From positions 372,001-436,000 of the forward strand of contig ML978160.1 of NCBI GenBank assembly GCA_010015745.1: 64,000 bases of DNA, read 5' to 3'. The position numbers and the translations under genes were made by a program. Origin of the DNA: Setomelanomma holmii (taxonomy: Eukaryota; Ascomycota; Dothideomycetes; Pleosporales; Phaeosphaeriaceae). This document shows, in pieces, positions 1-12,566 of this stretch. Numbering within the stretch: the stretch's first letter is position 1; the number at the start of each line of letters is the position of its first letter. A model generated the notes under the pieces. The model saw nothing but the letters and a program-made list of their open reading frames with translations. It did no database searches and was not told the origin of the DNA.

Positions 1-370
1 CCGTGAGGTCGCTGGGTATGTCAAGTCCGCACAATTCGAACATGCCAAGGCACTGCGCTACATTGCAAATGTCCTCCGCATACCTCCACGCACACCGAAG
101 CAACTACGACCAGCCTGCTAACTCTAAACTGCAGACTTGCCCCATACGAGAAGCGTGTCATCGAGTTGCTCCGAAACTCCAAGGACAAGCGTGCCCGTCG
201 TCTAGCGAAGAAGAGGGTATGTCTTCCAGACCCATGATACTCGACTACCCAGTGTCGCACTACAAGGAGCATTCACTAACACACAACAGCTCGGCACCTT
301 CGGCCGTGCGAAGAGGAAGGTTGACGAGATGACCAAGGTCATTGCCGAGTCGAGGCGTGCGGGTCACTAA
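1..370 (+). CDS. RPL36: 60S ribosomal protein eL36, 3' part
   Basis: The C-terminal part of ribosomal protein eL36, a component of the large cytosolic subunit. Predicted exons are 1-15 (incomplete, gene begins before the window), 135-216 and 290-370. Spliced, they read REVAG, then LAPYEKRVIELLRNSKDKRA and so on, then LGTFGRAKRKVDEM and the stop TAA at 368-370. This matches the family pattern REIAG-LSPYE-RNS-KRARK-AKKRLG. The two introns (16-134 and 217-289) have GTATGT donors and AG acceptors, and the second carries a CACTAAC branch site. Multiple introns in a small ribosomal protein gene are usual in filamentous fungi. The family assignment is secure; only the 5' end is missing. Confidence 0.95.
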
Positions 371-1015
371 ACGGTTTACGAACGGGGGACGAAGCAGCAC
401 GGCGACCGGTTTTCCGAATCTTCCAACGGTGTTAGGTCTTTCATATGAGCGGATTCGACACGACCTCGAAACGTCAACAGCATACCACAAAATGGAGGGC
501 ACGATATCGGAGTCAAGCTATGGCACATGGACAATGAAGGTTCACTTACCTAGCTACGGTCACACAAAATCATGAAACGTGACGATCGGTTCACGCCAAT
601 AGTGCCCCTACATGCAATGTGCGTGTGTGCGTGTTGTCATGTGTCGACCCTAGCACGGATGTCAAATTCCAATTCCGCCCTTACCAATGGCAGTAGTTGG
701 GCCGAGAAGTGCTTATATCAATAACTCGTGCTTTGCTTGGAGACAAGGCTGCTCGTGCCTGAGACCATCATTCAGTATGGTCGAGGCTTAGAGCAGGAGT
801 TCGTACACATGCAGCTACTGCATGCCATAATTAATAGGTAGTGTTGGTTTACAGCAGTGCTTTCGAGCAATTGTAAAATGCAATCATATTCACAGAAGCC
901 GATTGCTACATGATGACTTCAGTCTAACCCCAGAACATCTACTGATTGGTCTCACATTGCCAGAACTCCAGAAAAATGCTTCGTGACGTCGTCGTGCGCT
1001 TGCAGATCCACAGAC
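371..1015. other. Convergent intergenic region
   Basis: This stretch lies between the stop codons of eL36 (plus) and UBX4 (minus). It should hold both 3' untranslated regions. I see no credible coding region, RNA gene or repeat in it. Confidence 0.6.
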
Positions 1016-2691
1016 CTACTTCCGCTTGAAAAGACCCTTGCCGAGTATGTTCTTCAACTTGCTCTCTTTATCTTCAGAGCTCATGTTCACTTTCCGCTTC
1101 CCCTCTGCCACGGTCTGTTCCATTGCAGGCGCTTCGGACTTGTCTGGTCGCGCAGACTCCTCCACCTTGAGTGTCTGTGCCTTAGCCTGCCACTCTTGCG
1201 CCAACGTCTTGCGAGACGCGCGAGCTTCTGCACTCGCAGTCTCTGCCCACTGAAAGGTGATAAGCTCGTTGGTGGAGAAACGTAGGCCCTGGATGAGATG
1301 CTTGTTGTTCTTCTCAATGAGCACTAGGCGGCCTGTGGGACCGGTGTACTTTAGCTCGAAGGGCTCGTTCTTGCGGTCTAGGAAGTCCTTGACGAAGTCG
1401 TAGAGGCCATCGGCTGTATCTTCCTTGGAAATGTTGATTTGGATGAGAGTGCCATCGGGCATTCGTATGCGCAGATTACCACCCTTCGCCGCCGCAGAAG
1501 CGATCTTCTCTTGCCGAGCCTTCTCTTGCTCTTCCAACTCTTTATCTGATAGCAGTCGTGTGTTTCGAGTCTTATTCAGCAATTGAGCTTGATGGACCTT
1601 AGCATGCTCAATCGTGGGAAGGTAGTCGCTTTCGTTGAACGCATTACGTGCTGCCTGTGGTGTTGAAGATGTCGGTGCGGAGAAGATCTGTACGTTGCGT
1701 GGCCGTTCGGAAGTCGGTGATGAAGGTACAGGCGAAGTGCTCGCTGATACAGCTGGGGCACTTGACGCAGTCGCTGCGACTGTTGCTTCTGGCTCAATGT
1801 CGCCCACATTCTCTGCCGTAGCGCCTTGTGCAGGTACCTCAGGCTCAGCAAGTGGCTGCGGTGTTGGGGCTTTGTCGACTTCCATGGGCTCCGGATCTGG
1901 TTCTTCAGCATGAATACTCTCGCCTGCAACTGTGGTCTCTGCTTCTGGTGCGGCGTTCTCTAACGTATGCTGGGTAGTGCTCTGCGCTGAGGTCGCGGCA
2001 TGTGCACCTTCGGCTGCTGTTGTCGATTGCTCGCTCTTGAAGTACTGGGATATTTGCGACATGGCCTCCTCCAACGGCATGCCGCTGTTCTTGTAGGACA
2101 GCTTCAGGAGGGCTGAACCGCTGTCAAAACCAAGTTGTAGCAAAGTCTGCTGTAGTCCAACAAAGTCTGCCTGTTCGCGATGACCTGGCATGACAGTAAT
2201 GACTGGTGTCTCATAATTTAGTCTTCCTGCGCCTGAGGTACCACTCATCTCTGGCACTCCTCGCTGTGTGAAGTTGTAGTTCGCGGATTGTCCGCTCTCG
2301 AAGTGCCGCAGAATCTCCCATAATGACGTGTTGTTGGCGAATTTCTGAGTGAGACGGGCATTCTTCTCTGACGCTGGCAGCTGCAGAGCCACTGATATGA
2401 CGGTGGGCGATCGCGAAGCTTGAACGAGCTCGAGTCGGGCGCCTTGCGGAAGGTTTGCGAGCCGTATTTGCTGGGACAGCGAGATGGGTTTATTGTTATA
2501 CCTATTTTCATGTTAGCTGCATTCTGACAGGGGCTCGAAGACATCAAGTACACCTACTTTAACGTGAACTGGTCCTTGCTAAGGCCAAACTTCTGACATG
2601 CCTCGTCCCGAACCTCTGTCAAGTACTTGACAGGTGTGGTGGGGATCCTGACAGTCTTTGCATACGAGTTGAATACCACAACGTGCGACAT
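1016..2691 (-). CDS. UBX4: UBX domain protein Ubx4/TUG (ASPSCR1-like)
   Basis: A 539-residue Cdc48/p97 cofactor of the Ubx4/ASPSCR1 (TUG) family. Predicted exons are 2691-2558 and 2501-1016 on the minus strand. The 56-nt intron has a GTAGGT donor and a GCTAAC branch site, and the junction codon Lys is restored in frame. The N-terminus (residues 1 to about 80, starting MSHVVVFNSYAKTVRI) is the TUG ubiquitin-like domain, ending in LVQASRSPTVISVALQLP. A long Ala/Pro/Thr/Glu-rich linker follows. Residues about 385-465 form the UBX domain (IRMPDGTLIQINI, FELKYTGPTGRLV). The basic tail ends LFKRK. In yeast Ubx4 links Cdc48 to protein degradation at the ER; that role is inferred here from family membership. 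It is divergent from the PITH gene. Confidence 0.93.
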
Positions 2692-3367
2692 TATATCGGT
2701 CGATACAACCTGAACAGGCCGTAGGAGGCGAGGATCGCGACAGGGGCGTTTGCTAGTAGTACAGCTCGAGAGTACCAACAGTCCCAATGGTGGCTTCTTC
2801 GAGTCGCGTCACAGCGTTCGATTACCAGGAGAAGGTTGACGAAGTGGAGGAGTTTGGCTTCGGGAAAGCTGAGAAAGAGATTGTTTGAGCCTGCCATGAA
2901 TGTGTCGATTAGGGACCGGTTGCGCACAGTGACAGGGACGGTGAACGTCGAGGGTGACGGTCACTAATCCCAGACAGGGTGGTGTAGATATTTGTGTGTG
3001 TCGGTGCGTATTCCACGAGTTCGAGTAGCAGTGCTGTTGGTGTCTTGCGGATGATGCTGGTGTCGATGCGCACACCCAACAGGTGGGGAACTTCGAGTTA
3101 CTGGACGCTGTCTGTTTGTTGCAAAGTAGTCTGAGTAGCGTTGTATTTCTCTTTTCAACCACTGCCTCGCCCGCGTAGTGTACACGTTGTGGTTGTCTCA
3201 GGCACGGTGACGTTCTGGAAGCTTCGTAACGCCGCGCGATATGCTGGTGCCTGTCAATCGACGTAGCCACAGCGATCGTCGGACCCCGCCCCCACTAACT
3301 CCGACCCAGCTACTTTCTGTGTTCAACTCGTTACTCTCCACAGTAACACTACCCAGAGCTTGCAACT
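2692..3367. promoter_or_regulatory. Divergent promoter region UBX4/PITH
   Basis: This 676-bp stretch separates the start codons of UBX4 (minus) and the PITH-domain gene (plus) and must contain both promoters. The last 80 bp before the plus-strand ATG are rich in C and T, as in fungal leaders. Open frames on the minus strand here (about 2809-3270) begin with non-ATG codons and are not credible genes. Confidence 0.55.
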
Positions 3368-4480
3368 ATGGCAGGAACCGTTGAGATCTCGTCACCCGCT
3401 CAGCTAAGTACGCTGCTGTCGTCCTCACGCGTCGTGGTCATAAATTGTAAGCGAACTTCCAAGATGGTCGTACAAGCGCAAGTTGCTAATGTTTGTTGTC
3501 AACAGTCTACAACGAGGACAACACATCGAGCAAGGCAATCGCGCCAGTATACGACCAGCTCGCAGGGCAGCTCGCGAGACCAAGTCGAGTCACTTTCGCC
3601 AAGGTCAGCGTAAAGTCACAAGCAACCATAGCGCAGAGCTACAGCGTCACCAAGTAGGCTTCATTGCTCCAGCGCACTTTGGGATTATATCTGACGCATG
3701 TCACACAGCACCCCAACCTTCATCATCTTCAAGAACAACCAGCAAATACGCAAATACGGCGGGTCGAATCCTCAGCAACTCTCCGAAGCGATCAAGAGCC
3801 TCGCAGCTGAGGCCGAGAACGACGGCAGCTCCGGAGGCTTTGGCGAAGCAAGCTCAAGCGGAGGCGGTGGCTGGCGAGGTGCAGGACTGCCTCGAGGGTA
3901 CAACGACGTTACAGACCAGGTTGATGTCCGCGGCCTTGATCTTCTGAACGCGGACAGCGAGTTTGGCGGAGTGCGTACATTGTTCGGTTCATCACAGCCT
4001 AGAGCTTTGAACAAGGGCAAGAGCGCTGCAACTGGGTCTGAAGGAGGCAAGGACTGGATAGAGAGCGACGTTGACAATCAGCTTATGCTCTATGTACCCT
4101 TCACGGCGAATCTGAAGGTCCACACCATTCAGATCACATCCTGCGTCTCAGCGGACGACGATGACGACGAGGCACCAGTCCGACCAAAGACCATACACAT
4201 CTGGACCAACCGCCAGCACAACCTAGGCTTCGAAGAAGCAGAGGACGTTCCGGCCACCCAAACCATCGAGCTCAAGGAGTCAGACTGGGATACGGAGACG
4301 GCCACCGCTAAGCTGGAGCTACGCTTTGTCAAGTTCCAGAACGTCTACTCACTGGTGCTGTTCGTTGCGGACGGAGATGGCGACAGCGAGAGGACCCGCA
4401 TCGACCGGATACGATTCATTGGTGAGAGCGGAGAGAAACGAGAAATGGGCAAGTTGGAGAAGATTGGCGCCGATGACTAA
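3368..4480 (+). CDS. Thioredoxin-like/PITH domain protein lacking the CxxC motif
   Basis: A 332-residue homologue of TXNL1, a proteasome-associated thioredoxin-like protein. Predicted exons are 3368-3446, 3506-3653 and 3709-4480; all junctions keep frame. Residues 1 to about 110 form a thioredoxin fold: the strand VVVINFY, the conserved KAIAPVYDQL helix and the cis-proline segment TPTFIIFK are present. However, the active-site WCGPC stretch is replaced by DNTSS, so no redox cysteines remain. A Gly/Ser-rich linker is followed by the PITH domain (about residues 130-325; DWIESDVDNQLMLYVPF, LKVHTIQI, VYSLVLFVADG). PITH domains bind the 26S proteasome in the human protein. A non-redox adaptor role is inferred from the lost cysteines. 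Confidence 0.9.
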
Positions 4481-7400
4481 GAGCCTCGAGGGACAGGACA
4501 ATATCATATAGTTACAGCTCCAAAGACGATAGTATGACCGGGAATCTAGTCATTTCGCAGCAATAGTCTAGGTAGAAAGTGTTGGTGCATGTCATGAATC
4601 ATATATTATGGATATCACTGCAAGTTGCCCTAGACGCGGTTATAGCCAATTTGCACTTCTCGAGAGACAAGCGTGATGAAGCAGAGATTGCGTAGACTAT
4701 CTTCAGACTCTTCCGTCCTCCGCATGGGTATGTATGGCCTTTTTCCAGCGAAAGCGCCACGAATGTAGACGCTGCCGCAAAGTGTATATGGCCATTGAGC
4801 AATAATATTTCTTCTGGGAGGTCGATGACACTTATAAAAGCCACTGTAATGGCCCTCAAGCAACAGGGGAAACTGTACAATCGACCTCAGCCGCACGAAG
4901 AAGCGAAAAGGTACGCAGGAAAAGTTTGAATATATACTGGCCGGCACGGGTGCACTTTCCACCGTAGCGCGCCAAGCCTACGCGAGAACATCTAATTCTT
5001 CAGTGGCCGAGCGATAACTTCTTTTCGATATGGCCGCTGATGATACCTTTACTGATAGGAAGAGAATGACGCTGCTCTTTTGCGGCGACTGATCTCAATC
5101 ACCACCACCTTCTGAGGCCTGTTCTGCAAGTGCGATGGGAAGGCGACCGTTTTATGACAGTTCCTCCGGGCAGTTGCGACGCGAGCTGCGGCGTCGAAAC
5201 GGTTGCGACGCCTGAATTGCATTTTTTCTGTCGCATCTTTGTTTCTTGCTTCTGTTACCCTTCCGAAGCCTTCTTCTGTTTCAGCTGAGTTTGCGTCTGA
5301 AATGTCCTCGGAGAATGTCACTGTTCGAGCTGGCGTGATACACTTTCCGCGTTGGCTGTCGAGGTGCATGAGTTGAAGACATGCTTTCTGCGCGCGACTC
5401 AAGGTGGATGCATCGGCTGCGTCAGCTACTGGGGCACCTCACGATAGGACGACTTTGACTTCCGGGAAGAAGGATGATTTGTCGAGGAAACTCTGGCGAC
5501 CATTCGGTGCACCACAAAGTCATTCAACTGTAGGCAGATAACGTTCTTGATGTTGTAAGTCTACCCAGACCGGTTGCTTCAGCGAACGCTTGGTTCCTGC
5601 ACCATAGCGTGGGCTTCGAGAAGCCACTTCATCGGTCGTTTGAAGTGTGCACGTTGCTTTTCTACTGAGGACGCCTACCATGCCTTGCAAGCCTCCAGCA
5701 TATCGATATCTCAAGATACGCCTTTTATGTAAAGAAGCAAACCGAAGTTCCCGCATCATCAACACGACTTCTTTCACCAGTGACTTTGTACTTCCTCGGA
5801 AAGACCCTTGAAAACGATTGCCAAAAGCAGCAATCCTGCCTGACGACATCGGCCGCTAATGCGATTGTGATCTTCAGCATCAACATTCTTACTGCCCAAA
5901 AGATCTACTCTGAGATCGCCGACCTACGACGATAGCACAGTGAAACTGAGCGCACTTGCGTGCCGTCCAAGGACGGCCCTTGCCATACCCTTACCCGTAG
6001 GTTAGTTTCCGCGGGACGCTATGGTGAGGGCCGGCAATTCGCCGGTGCAGCATGTGAAAGATGTCCAACAGAGAGCACAGGAACCTCTCCGACTCTAGCC
6101 AAGGTCAGGCTATCATTCGCTCCTCCACATTGCAATTTTACAAAAACATTTTTCCAAAGCACGCTTGATATTCTCCGGCAGGGTGCGCAGTGGCGGTACC
6201 GGTAGCTGCATATGCAGACATATCACAGCACACTGGTACCTTGCAGATGTCTACGACACCGCCGAGCAGCTGGATCGAAATACCCACACTGACGAGCTCG
6301 TGGCGGTGCGCCATGAGCCATCTCGCCTCGGACCAGCCCAAGGCCATGACAAAGTCACCTTTTGCCACGGTTCAGGCTCGAGCTTCTGTCAATTCCACTT
6401 ACCGTCCGAGCCCAGCCGGAAACCCGTATCTTGCCGCCGTTTTTTCGCGATCTGAAAAAAAGCCTCGGAAAAGTCCATGCTGGTGCTGTAGAAGGGTTTC
6501 CCTTGGTGTGCAATTACACTGCATGCAAACGCGGTGTGCCTTCAGCACCGAGCACTTGCTTCAGTGTGGGGAAGTTTCAAGCAACACGAAGCCAGGGACC
6601 ACTCGCGTGGGTTCGCTGCGGCTCTCGGGAAATTGCGAACAGGCAAACCCTGCACTAGCATTAATCTCGAATCTCGTTTGAAGCTTCCAACAGCCGTGCT
6701 CAGTCTCCAACAAGTTGGATGCAACGAGGCATTCAGCTGCCTCATTGGGATGAGACAGGGTTGTCATTGCCTCTTCCGCGATTCTGCACTGAAGGCGAGC
6801 ATTTGACATGTTTCAAGATCCAGAGCGTTGATGCATGATGATACTGCGACAGCACCCTTGGAACCGTCATGCCGATACGTCAGAAGTGTCGATGCGAGTG
6901 GCCTCACCTTCAATGAAGGGTCTTGACTTTACGGAATCAGATCTGAAATACACTTTGAGAACAGTGCCCAACCACCAAGACAGACAGGCTGAGTCGAGAC
7001 CAGAACGCATCGCGAACGCAGAAACGGGCAATACACACCCGCGAGACACGCGAAGCAGACGGAGGAAGACAAGCGGCAGAGCCAAAGATTCGTTGAGCGA
7101 ATTTGGCTGACTGACATGTCTTCCACGAGCGAGTCGTGGGAGACGGAATCTGGATGGTCAAAGTCTGTGTGTCAATGGCAGAAGCCACAACCCCGCCAGT
7201 CTGGATATTTTCCTCGAAAAAATTCGACGCAGATCACGGTATTCCGAGGCTGTCGACAAATGATAAGGTCGATCTGGTGGGGAATATTTGAGAGGAAAGC
7301 AGGCTACTGGAAGCCATGCGCACTTCCCCGCCGCGCGACTCACTCACATGGACGCCGCGCACACAGCGAGACACGGACCACGGCCCACGGGAATGCACCG

Positions 7401-9882
7401 CGACGGACCTTCTTCCTGTCTTGAGTCGTGCCGTCATCCTCCAGACCCTGGCGAATCGTAAGAGGACCCGCTTAAATGAACCTTCTAGAAAATCCTACTG
7501 GGACGATGTTACATGAATGGAGGACGTTATCGAAGAGAAGCGAAGAGAAGCAGAGAAATGCCACGAAATTCATTTTGGAACTCACGATAAGCCTGTGTGT
7601 GGTGTTATTTCTAGCCGTTTGTTCCTGCGTCGTACCTGCATAGGTGGATTCTTCCTCAATCAATCAGCTTAGGGCGATTCCGACAATGTGGGGTGGCAGG
7701 CGAGGACGATTGGGCGTGTTCGAGTCCACCACGCTGCTGTCACGCGCAGAAAGGCGACGTCTGGGCTGAACATGCACGATTAATTCGACCGAGTAAAGCA
7801 GCGTGCACGCTAGTCGACTCGAGAGGCACCGGCGGCCAATATGCAGCGGGCAGAGTTGTGCAAATCAGCATTACATTTGCGCTAAGCCCCCGAAATAGAA
7901 CTAGACGAGAAAGGTGACGCTCAACGCAGGCATAGCGTATTGGATGCTGACAGTTATACGAGGCACCGGGATGCACAACTCTTACATCCGACAGAAGATA
8001 GAAATACGCAAATGAAATGACCTGCCGGGTGGTCGCTATCGATATCTAGAGGTATGATGCACACCACGAGCTTTTTGTCAAACACTATTGACGCCTGCGA
8101 GCTGCAATGTCGCTGCAGCTCAGCAGCTGCCGACAGTCGTCAGCCCAAGCAACCTGAAACACGCTCCAGAAGAGCAGCAGTAGTCCGATTAGTAGCCATC
8201 TTGGCGCGCATCCCACCAACAGGCGTGCTGCTGAACCCTCCCAATATGATGGCAACCATGGCGACATGCAGCTGATCATTCACGAGTATGTCGCACCATG
8301 GAGTGGACGGCCGTGTTTCTCACCACTCAGAAGTGCCGGGTGCAAAATCCTCCAGCTGGCCGGACAAATCACGATCCACGGGCAACATTTAGCTGTGTTC
8401 CTGCGTCGAGCCAGTCTTTTTGTTTCTCGAGTCTCCAGCTGCACGACGCGCGTGGCAATATTCAGCGTGTCTGCTTTTGCTGCAGGAGGCAACTATCGAA
8501 CGCGCCCACGAATGAGGGTCTTACAGTAGCTTACCAAGGTGTGGAGGGCGATGCGGTCAGGCTTCAACGCAGCGCTGAAGTCTGAACCGCCCGGCCACGG
8601 CGCGTCGAGATCGTGGCCAGTGTGGCCGCGATGTGCTGCCTCTTGTGAGAGTTCGCAGTGGCACCGAATCGTCAGCGCCGGTTCGTGCGACTGTGGCCGC
8701 AACGTCGTCATATCACACACGGCGAAGCGACGCGCTGTGTATGGCGCGCAGAATATTTCGAAACATCCATTCAACGTCAGCAGCGGGCCAGGAACAGGGC
8801 TGCCCGCTCGCGGACAGCTATCGCCATTATCGATTGGGCGGATAGGCGTGCAGGCCCTGCGCGCGGGCACAGGTTGAATGGCAAATGGCACCGTGTTGCA
8901 GCGAGAAACGGCTTCTGTGGCCGCGGTGGTGTGCACGCCGCGGTGTCTCGTGGTGTCTTCGTCGAACGAGACACTGCAGCGAGCAGCCTCTGCACAGCTC
9001 TGTTGCCGTCCAGCGTCACCACCGTCACCGTCGCGCTGCCATTCGCGGCGGCCCGCCGGAGGCTGCTCAGCGCACACCCACTCGGGGAGGGCGGATGGCT
9101 GCTATCGATAGACACCTTCACCGCGACCAGCCAACCACAGTTATGCCGCTCCTCATCTCGTTTGTGCAGGCCATGCAGCCACGAACAGGCCCCTGTGTTG
9201 GCGAACAAAATTAGCGCATGGATTTATGCAGAGACGCCGCTTTATCACTGAGTCGCTGGGTGCATGCGTCGCTGCAGGGGTCGCGCCTGCATGGACGCCG
9301 GCGTCGTGGTTGGGCAAAGGTGGAGTCTTGCGCTGCGCCCCGGCTCCAGCAACGAATCCCGCGCCGCCATCCGCCGTGCCTGGTCATCGCTGCCTCTTTC
9401 GCGTCTCGTCCCAGGCTGATCGACTAGCCTACTTATCCAGGCGTGTCCTTCCGATCTCTGTGCTCGTCCTGGCTTCAAGGTTTATCAACCTCTGTTTTCT
9501 ACGTTTCCCGCTTTTGGTTCACTTTGTACAGTCCTTTTGTGCATCGTAGCCGTTCCTTCCTTTGGATCAACTCCACCGACACGCACGATCCTATGACATC
9601 GTCCTCGACTCAGTAGCATCGCCATTATAGTAGACAGTTTCGTTATTACGAGCTGTTGTCCAGTCATTCCTTCGACCCTTTCATTACTATCCGCAACTTG
9701 CTCGCACCGTTACAATTAATTCAACCCCACGACCCGACTCGAACGACTCGCCTCGTACAACCAGTCCAGTGTACACTATAGTCCCTCTTGTTGACTACAT
9801 CTGGTACGTAGCATGTCATAGAACCAGCTAGGAACACGACCGTCTGACCTGTCTCAGTAAAGAACATCACATCACATTCGCA
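4481..9882. other. Long gene-poor region upstream of the Msn2-like gene
   Basis: This 5.4-kb stretch contains no gene I can support. Two weak candidates on the minus strand, 5049-5440 (about 130 open codons, no ATG) and 5520-5849 (109 codons, ATG start), could not be joined by a good intron and match nothing I recognise. From about 8,500 to 9,300 the sequence is GC-rich and stop-poor on both strands, which produces long spurious frames. From about 9,430 to 9,880 it is pyrimidine-rich and resembles a long 5' leader. I see no tRNA, transposon ends or AT-rich RIP-type decay. Confidence 0.5.
9804..9857 (+). other. Possible 5'-leader intron of the Msn2-like gene
   Basis: A GTACGT donor at 9804 and a CTCAG acceptor ending at 9857 bound a 54-nt segment 25 nt before the start codon. 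Introns this close to the start codon are common in long fungal leaders. This is read from motifs only. Confidence 0.35.
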
Positions 9883-11657
9883 ATGGAAGGCTCATATCCC
9901 ATGCACCCAACCCAAGCCATGCAATCGTCATTTTTCTACTACAACCCGGATCCCCAGGGCGAGAACACCCGCCAGCACGGCCACTTCACACCTCACCCAT
10001 CGGGCCAGGCCACTTTCCAGCCGCAGAACATGTACTTCCAGCGTCCATCATCGGCCAACTCGCACATGTCGTACCCTCAGACCGCATACGCCAGCCAGAT
10101 GTTGACTCCCGTCGCGTCTCCCCAGCCAATGTACCAGAAGCCAACCATCTTGATCCAGCCCCAAGACTCGCCTTACTTGCGTCCCATCGACACCGATTTC
10201 TCATACGCACCTGCCACGCCTCCTCTGTCATCGACCGGAAGCAACGTCAGCAGCCCGCCTTCAGTATGCGATATCCTGCCTACACCAGTGAACGGCTTCT
10301 TTCCAGGAGAGGGTATCGAGGGTGTCAAGCAGGGCTGTGAGGAAGAAGTCTTCTCTGAGCTTCTCTCTGCCGGTATTGAATGGCGGTCAGCCACCCCACC
10401 GATGACTCCAGGTAAGTAATTTTCGTTACGTCATGGCAATCAATTGTCTGCGCGGCAAACGATGCACTTCGTAAGGTAGCAAGTAAAGGTAGAGGGCATG
10501 GTTGCTGACTCTTTGAAGTGTTCATTCAACCACCTGCGGCTAGCCAGGGGTCGTACCTCCTTTCCTCGACATCGTGCCCCTCGCTCTCCCCATCACCATC
10601 ACCGCTCCCACGCACACCTTTCGCTGAGGCCGAGAACAACTTCTGCAACCCCCAGGATCTGACCGTTTCTGCATCTGAGCTTTCTAACTCGATCACCCTC
10701 TGTCCTGGTGACGAGGAGCACAAGGTAGTGTTCAAGGGCGAGTGTGCCAAGATCGACTTCGTCGAGCCCGCTCTTTCCAACTTTACCGGCCTGCCAACCT
10801 TTGAGCCCCTGTTCGAGCTCGACTGCGAGGACGACTATACCGGCCTTGTCCAGTTCCCTTCTGCCGAGAACACCTACTTCGTCGGCAGCAAGCGCCAGCG
10901 CACTGAGCTTGTCGCCCTCACCCCTGAAGAGGATTTCGTGAGCGACGAGAGCTTCACCGACTTTGAAGAGGAACTTGCTGGCCTGCCCCTCAGCCCTCCT
11001 GAGAGCGACAGCTCTGACGATATGTCTGCCGTACCTGCACCCAAGAAGCGATCGGTTAGGAAAGCCCGCTCAGATTACAGTGATGCCGAGTCGGATTATC
11101 AGGGTAAGACTCAGACATCTGGTGATGAGAACACCGCGTCTGGAGCATCATGCCAACATCATTCAGGTCATGTGTCCAATGCCGACAACGCCGCCGGCTC
11201 AAGCGCTGACGAGAACGGCTCCACACCTGTGGCCCCTACCAGCCGCCGTGGTCGCAAGCAGTCGCTCACTGAAGATCCATCCAAGACCTTCGTTTGCACT
11301 CTCTGCTCGCGTCGCTTCCGTCGTCAGGAGCATCTCAAGCGCCACTACCGCTCTCTGCACACTCACGATAAGCCCTTCGAGTGCACTGATTGTGGCAAGA
11401 AGTTCTCCCGCAGCGACAATTTGTCTCAGCATCAACGCACTCATGGCACTGGTGCAGTCGTCATGGGCGTGCTCGACGGCTCTGAGTATCACGGCGAGGC
11501 CATGCAGCAGCAACCTGGTACCTACATCTCGAACCCAGCTCAGATGGGTCAGGTCTTATACAACGCTGCTCAAGAGATCTCAAGTTCAAGTTCAGACTCT
11601 TACTCAGATCTCGAGGCGTCCGCCATCAAGATGCGCAAGAGGAAGCGAGACGAATAA
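9883..11657 (+). CDS. MSN2: C2H2 zinc-finger regulator, Msn2/Msn4/Seb1 type
   Basis: A 555-residue transcription factor. Predicted exons are 9883-10411 and 10519-11657; the GTAAGT donor falls after CCA-G and the frame continues as VFIQPP. The N-terminal half is low-complexity (Gln, Pro, Ser, Tyr), with acidic stretches such as FDEFEEEL-like FTDFEEELAGLPLSPP that could activate transcription. Residues about 433-485 hold two C2H2 fingers whose core RRFRRQEHLKRHYRSLHTHD and KKFSRSDNLSQHQRTHG is nearly invariant in Msn2/Seb1 proteins. These bind stress response elements (AGGGG/CCCCT). The short basic tail ends KMRKRKRDE. Family members control general and osmotic stress genes. It is preceded by an unusually long gene-free region, suggesting complex regulation. 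Confidence 0.93.
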
Positions 11658-12566
11658 GCTCATCTGCCTTCTCCTTTCGATTCACTTCACGAACCTTCAT
11701 GACATCCAACCGGTAGAAGGATTTTGCGCCACACCTGGCGAAAGTTCGCCTACTGTCACGTCTTCACGCTTGGGCGGCTCGGTTAGACAGGCGGCACAAG
11801 CAATATCATCGACACTCGAGTGTTACCCACTCTGAAGTCGCGGCAAAAGTTCCTCACTTCACTTCACACATTGTATTCTTCAACACCCAATTTGGCTACG
11901 TACCATACAAGATTGGCATTTTCATATCATCTGGCTGCGCGTTCTTGCATGGCACTTAGGGTTTCAGGGGACCATGGATGGGGCTTACCGGCGGTATTAG
12001 ATCTGGTGTTTATTTGCGGGATTTGGTTTTTATCCACCCTTCACGACGGCATGGCAACTTCCGGCCATTGTCGCCGCGTCTCTTTACACCCCTCCTCTCG
12101 TTTTGCGTTCTTACCCTCGTTGTAATCGGCTGTCTACGTGCACGCCAAACATTCTGGGAATTTCGATTCAATCGTAAGCATCATCGTAATTTTCGAAATC
12201 TCTACTGCTTCTACATAGCATTTTCTTTGCGTCATCTGTAGTAGAGTGCTGGCACATCAAACCATACCAAAAAACATTACACGTTTACATCATTTCCCCC
12301 TCCATTTGTGTGAATGCCCAAGATTGACATGAACCTCGTATGATGCTCTTTGCTTCTGCTCATGGCTTGCGGTAGCGCCTCGAGTCGGGAACCTTGCCGA
12401 TCATTTAACTTTGTTGTGCTTGATTCAGGAAATCACGACCACATTAGCGCGGTCGAAAGTTTAGCGAGCGTGAAACCTTCCAGCACCGACTCATTGGTAG
12501 TCTATCGTCCGCCTTACTTTCTGCCTTTCTTTTTGGGCTTGCCAGGGTTCCTTATGCTTCCTTGAT
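11658..12566. other. Intergenic region, Msn2-like to DPH6
   Basis: This 909-bp stretch between two plus-strand genes must hold the zinc-finger gene's 3' untranslated region and the DPH6 promoter. The open frames crossing it are extensions of shadow frames. I see no further gene. Confidence 0.5.

Noticed and set aside
5049..5849. Possible two-exon minus-strand gene
   Set aside because: The downstream part has no ATG, and no donor/acceptor pair with a branch site joins the two frames in phase. It is kept only as a remark in the region entry.
7705..7725. tRNA-like B box (GTTCGAGTCC)
   Set aside because: The flanks do not form a T-arm stem, and no A box or acceptor stem is present.
8493..9251. 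Long overlapping frames on both strands (about 195 codons each)
   Set aside because: They start with GTG-type codons, lie in GC-rich stop-poor sequence, overlap each other and show no recognisable protein features.
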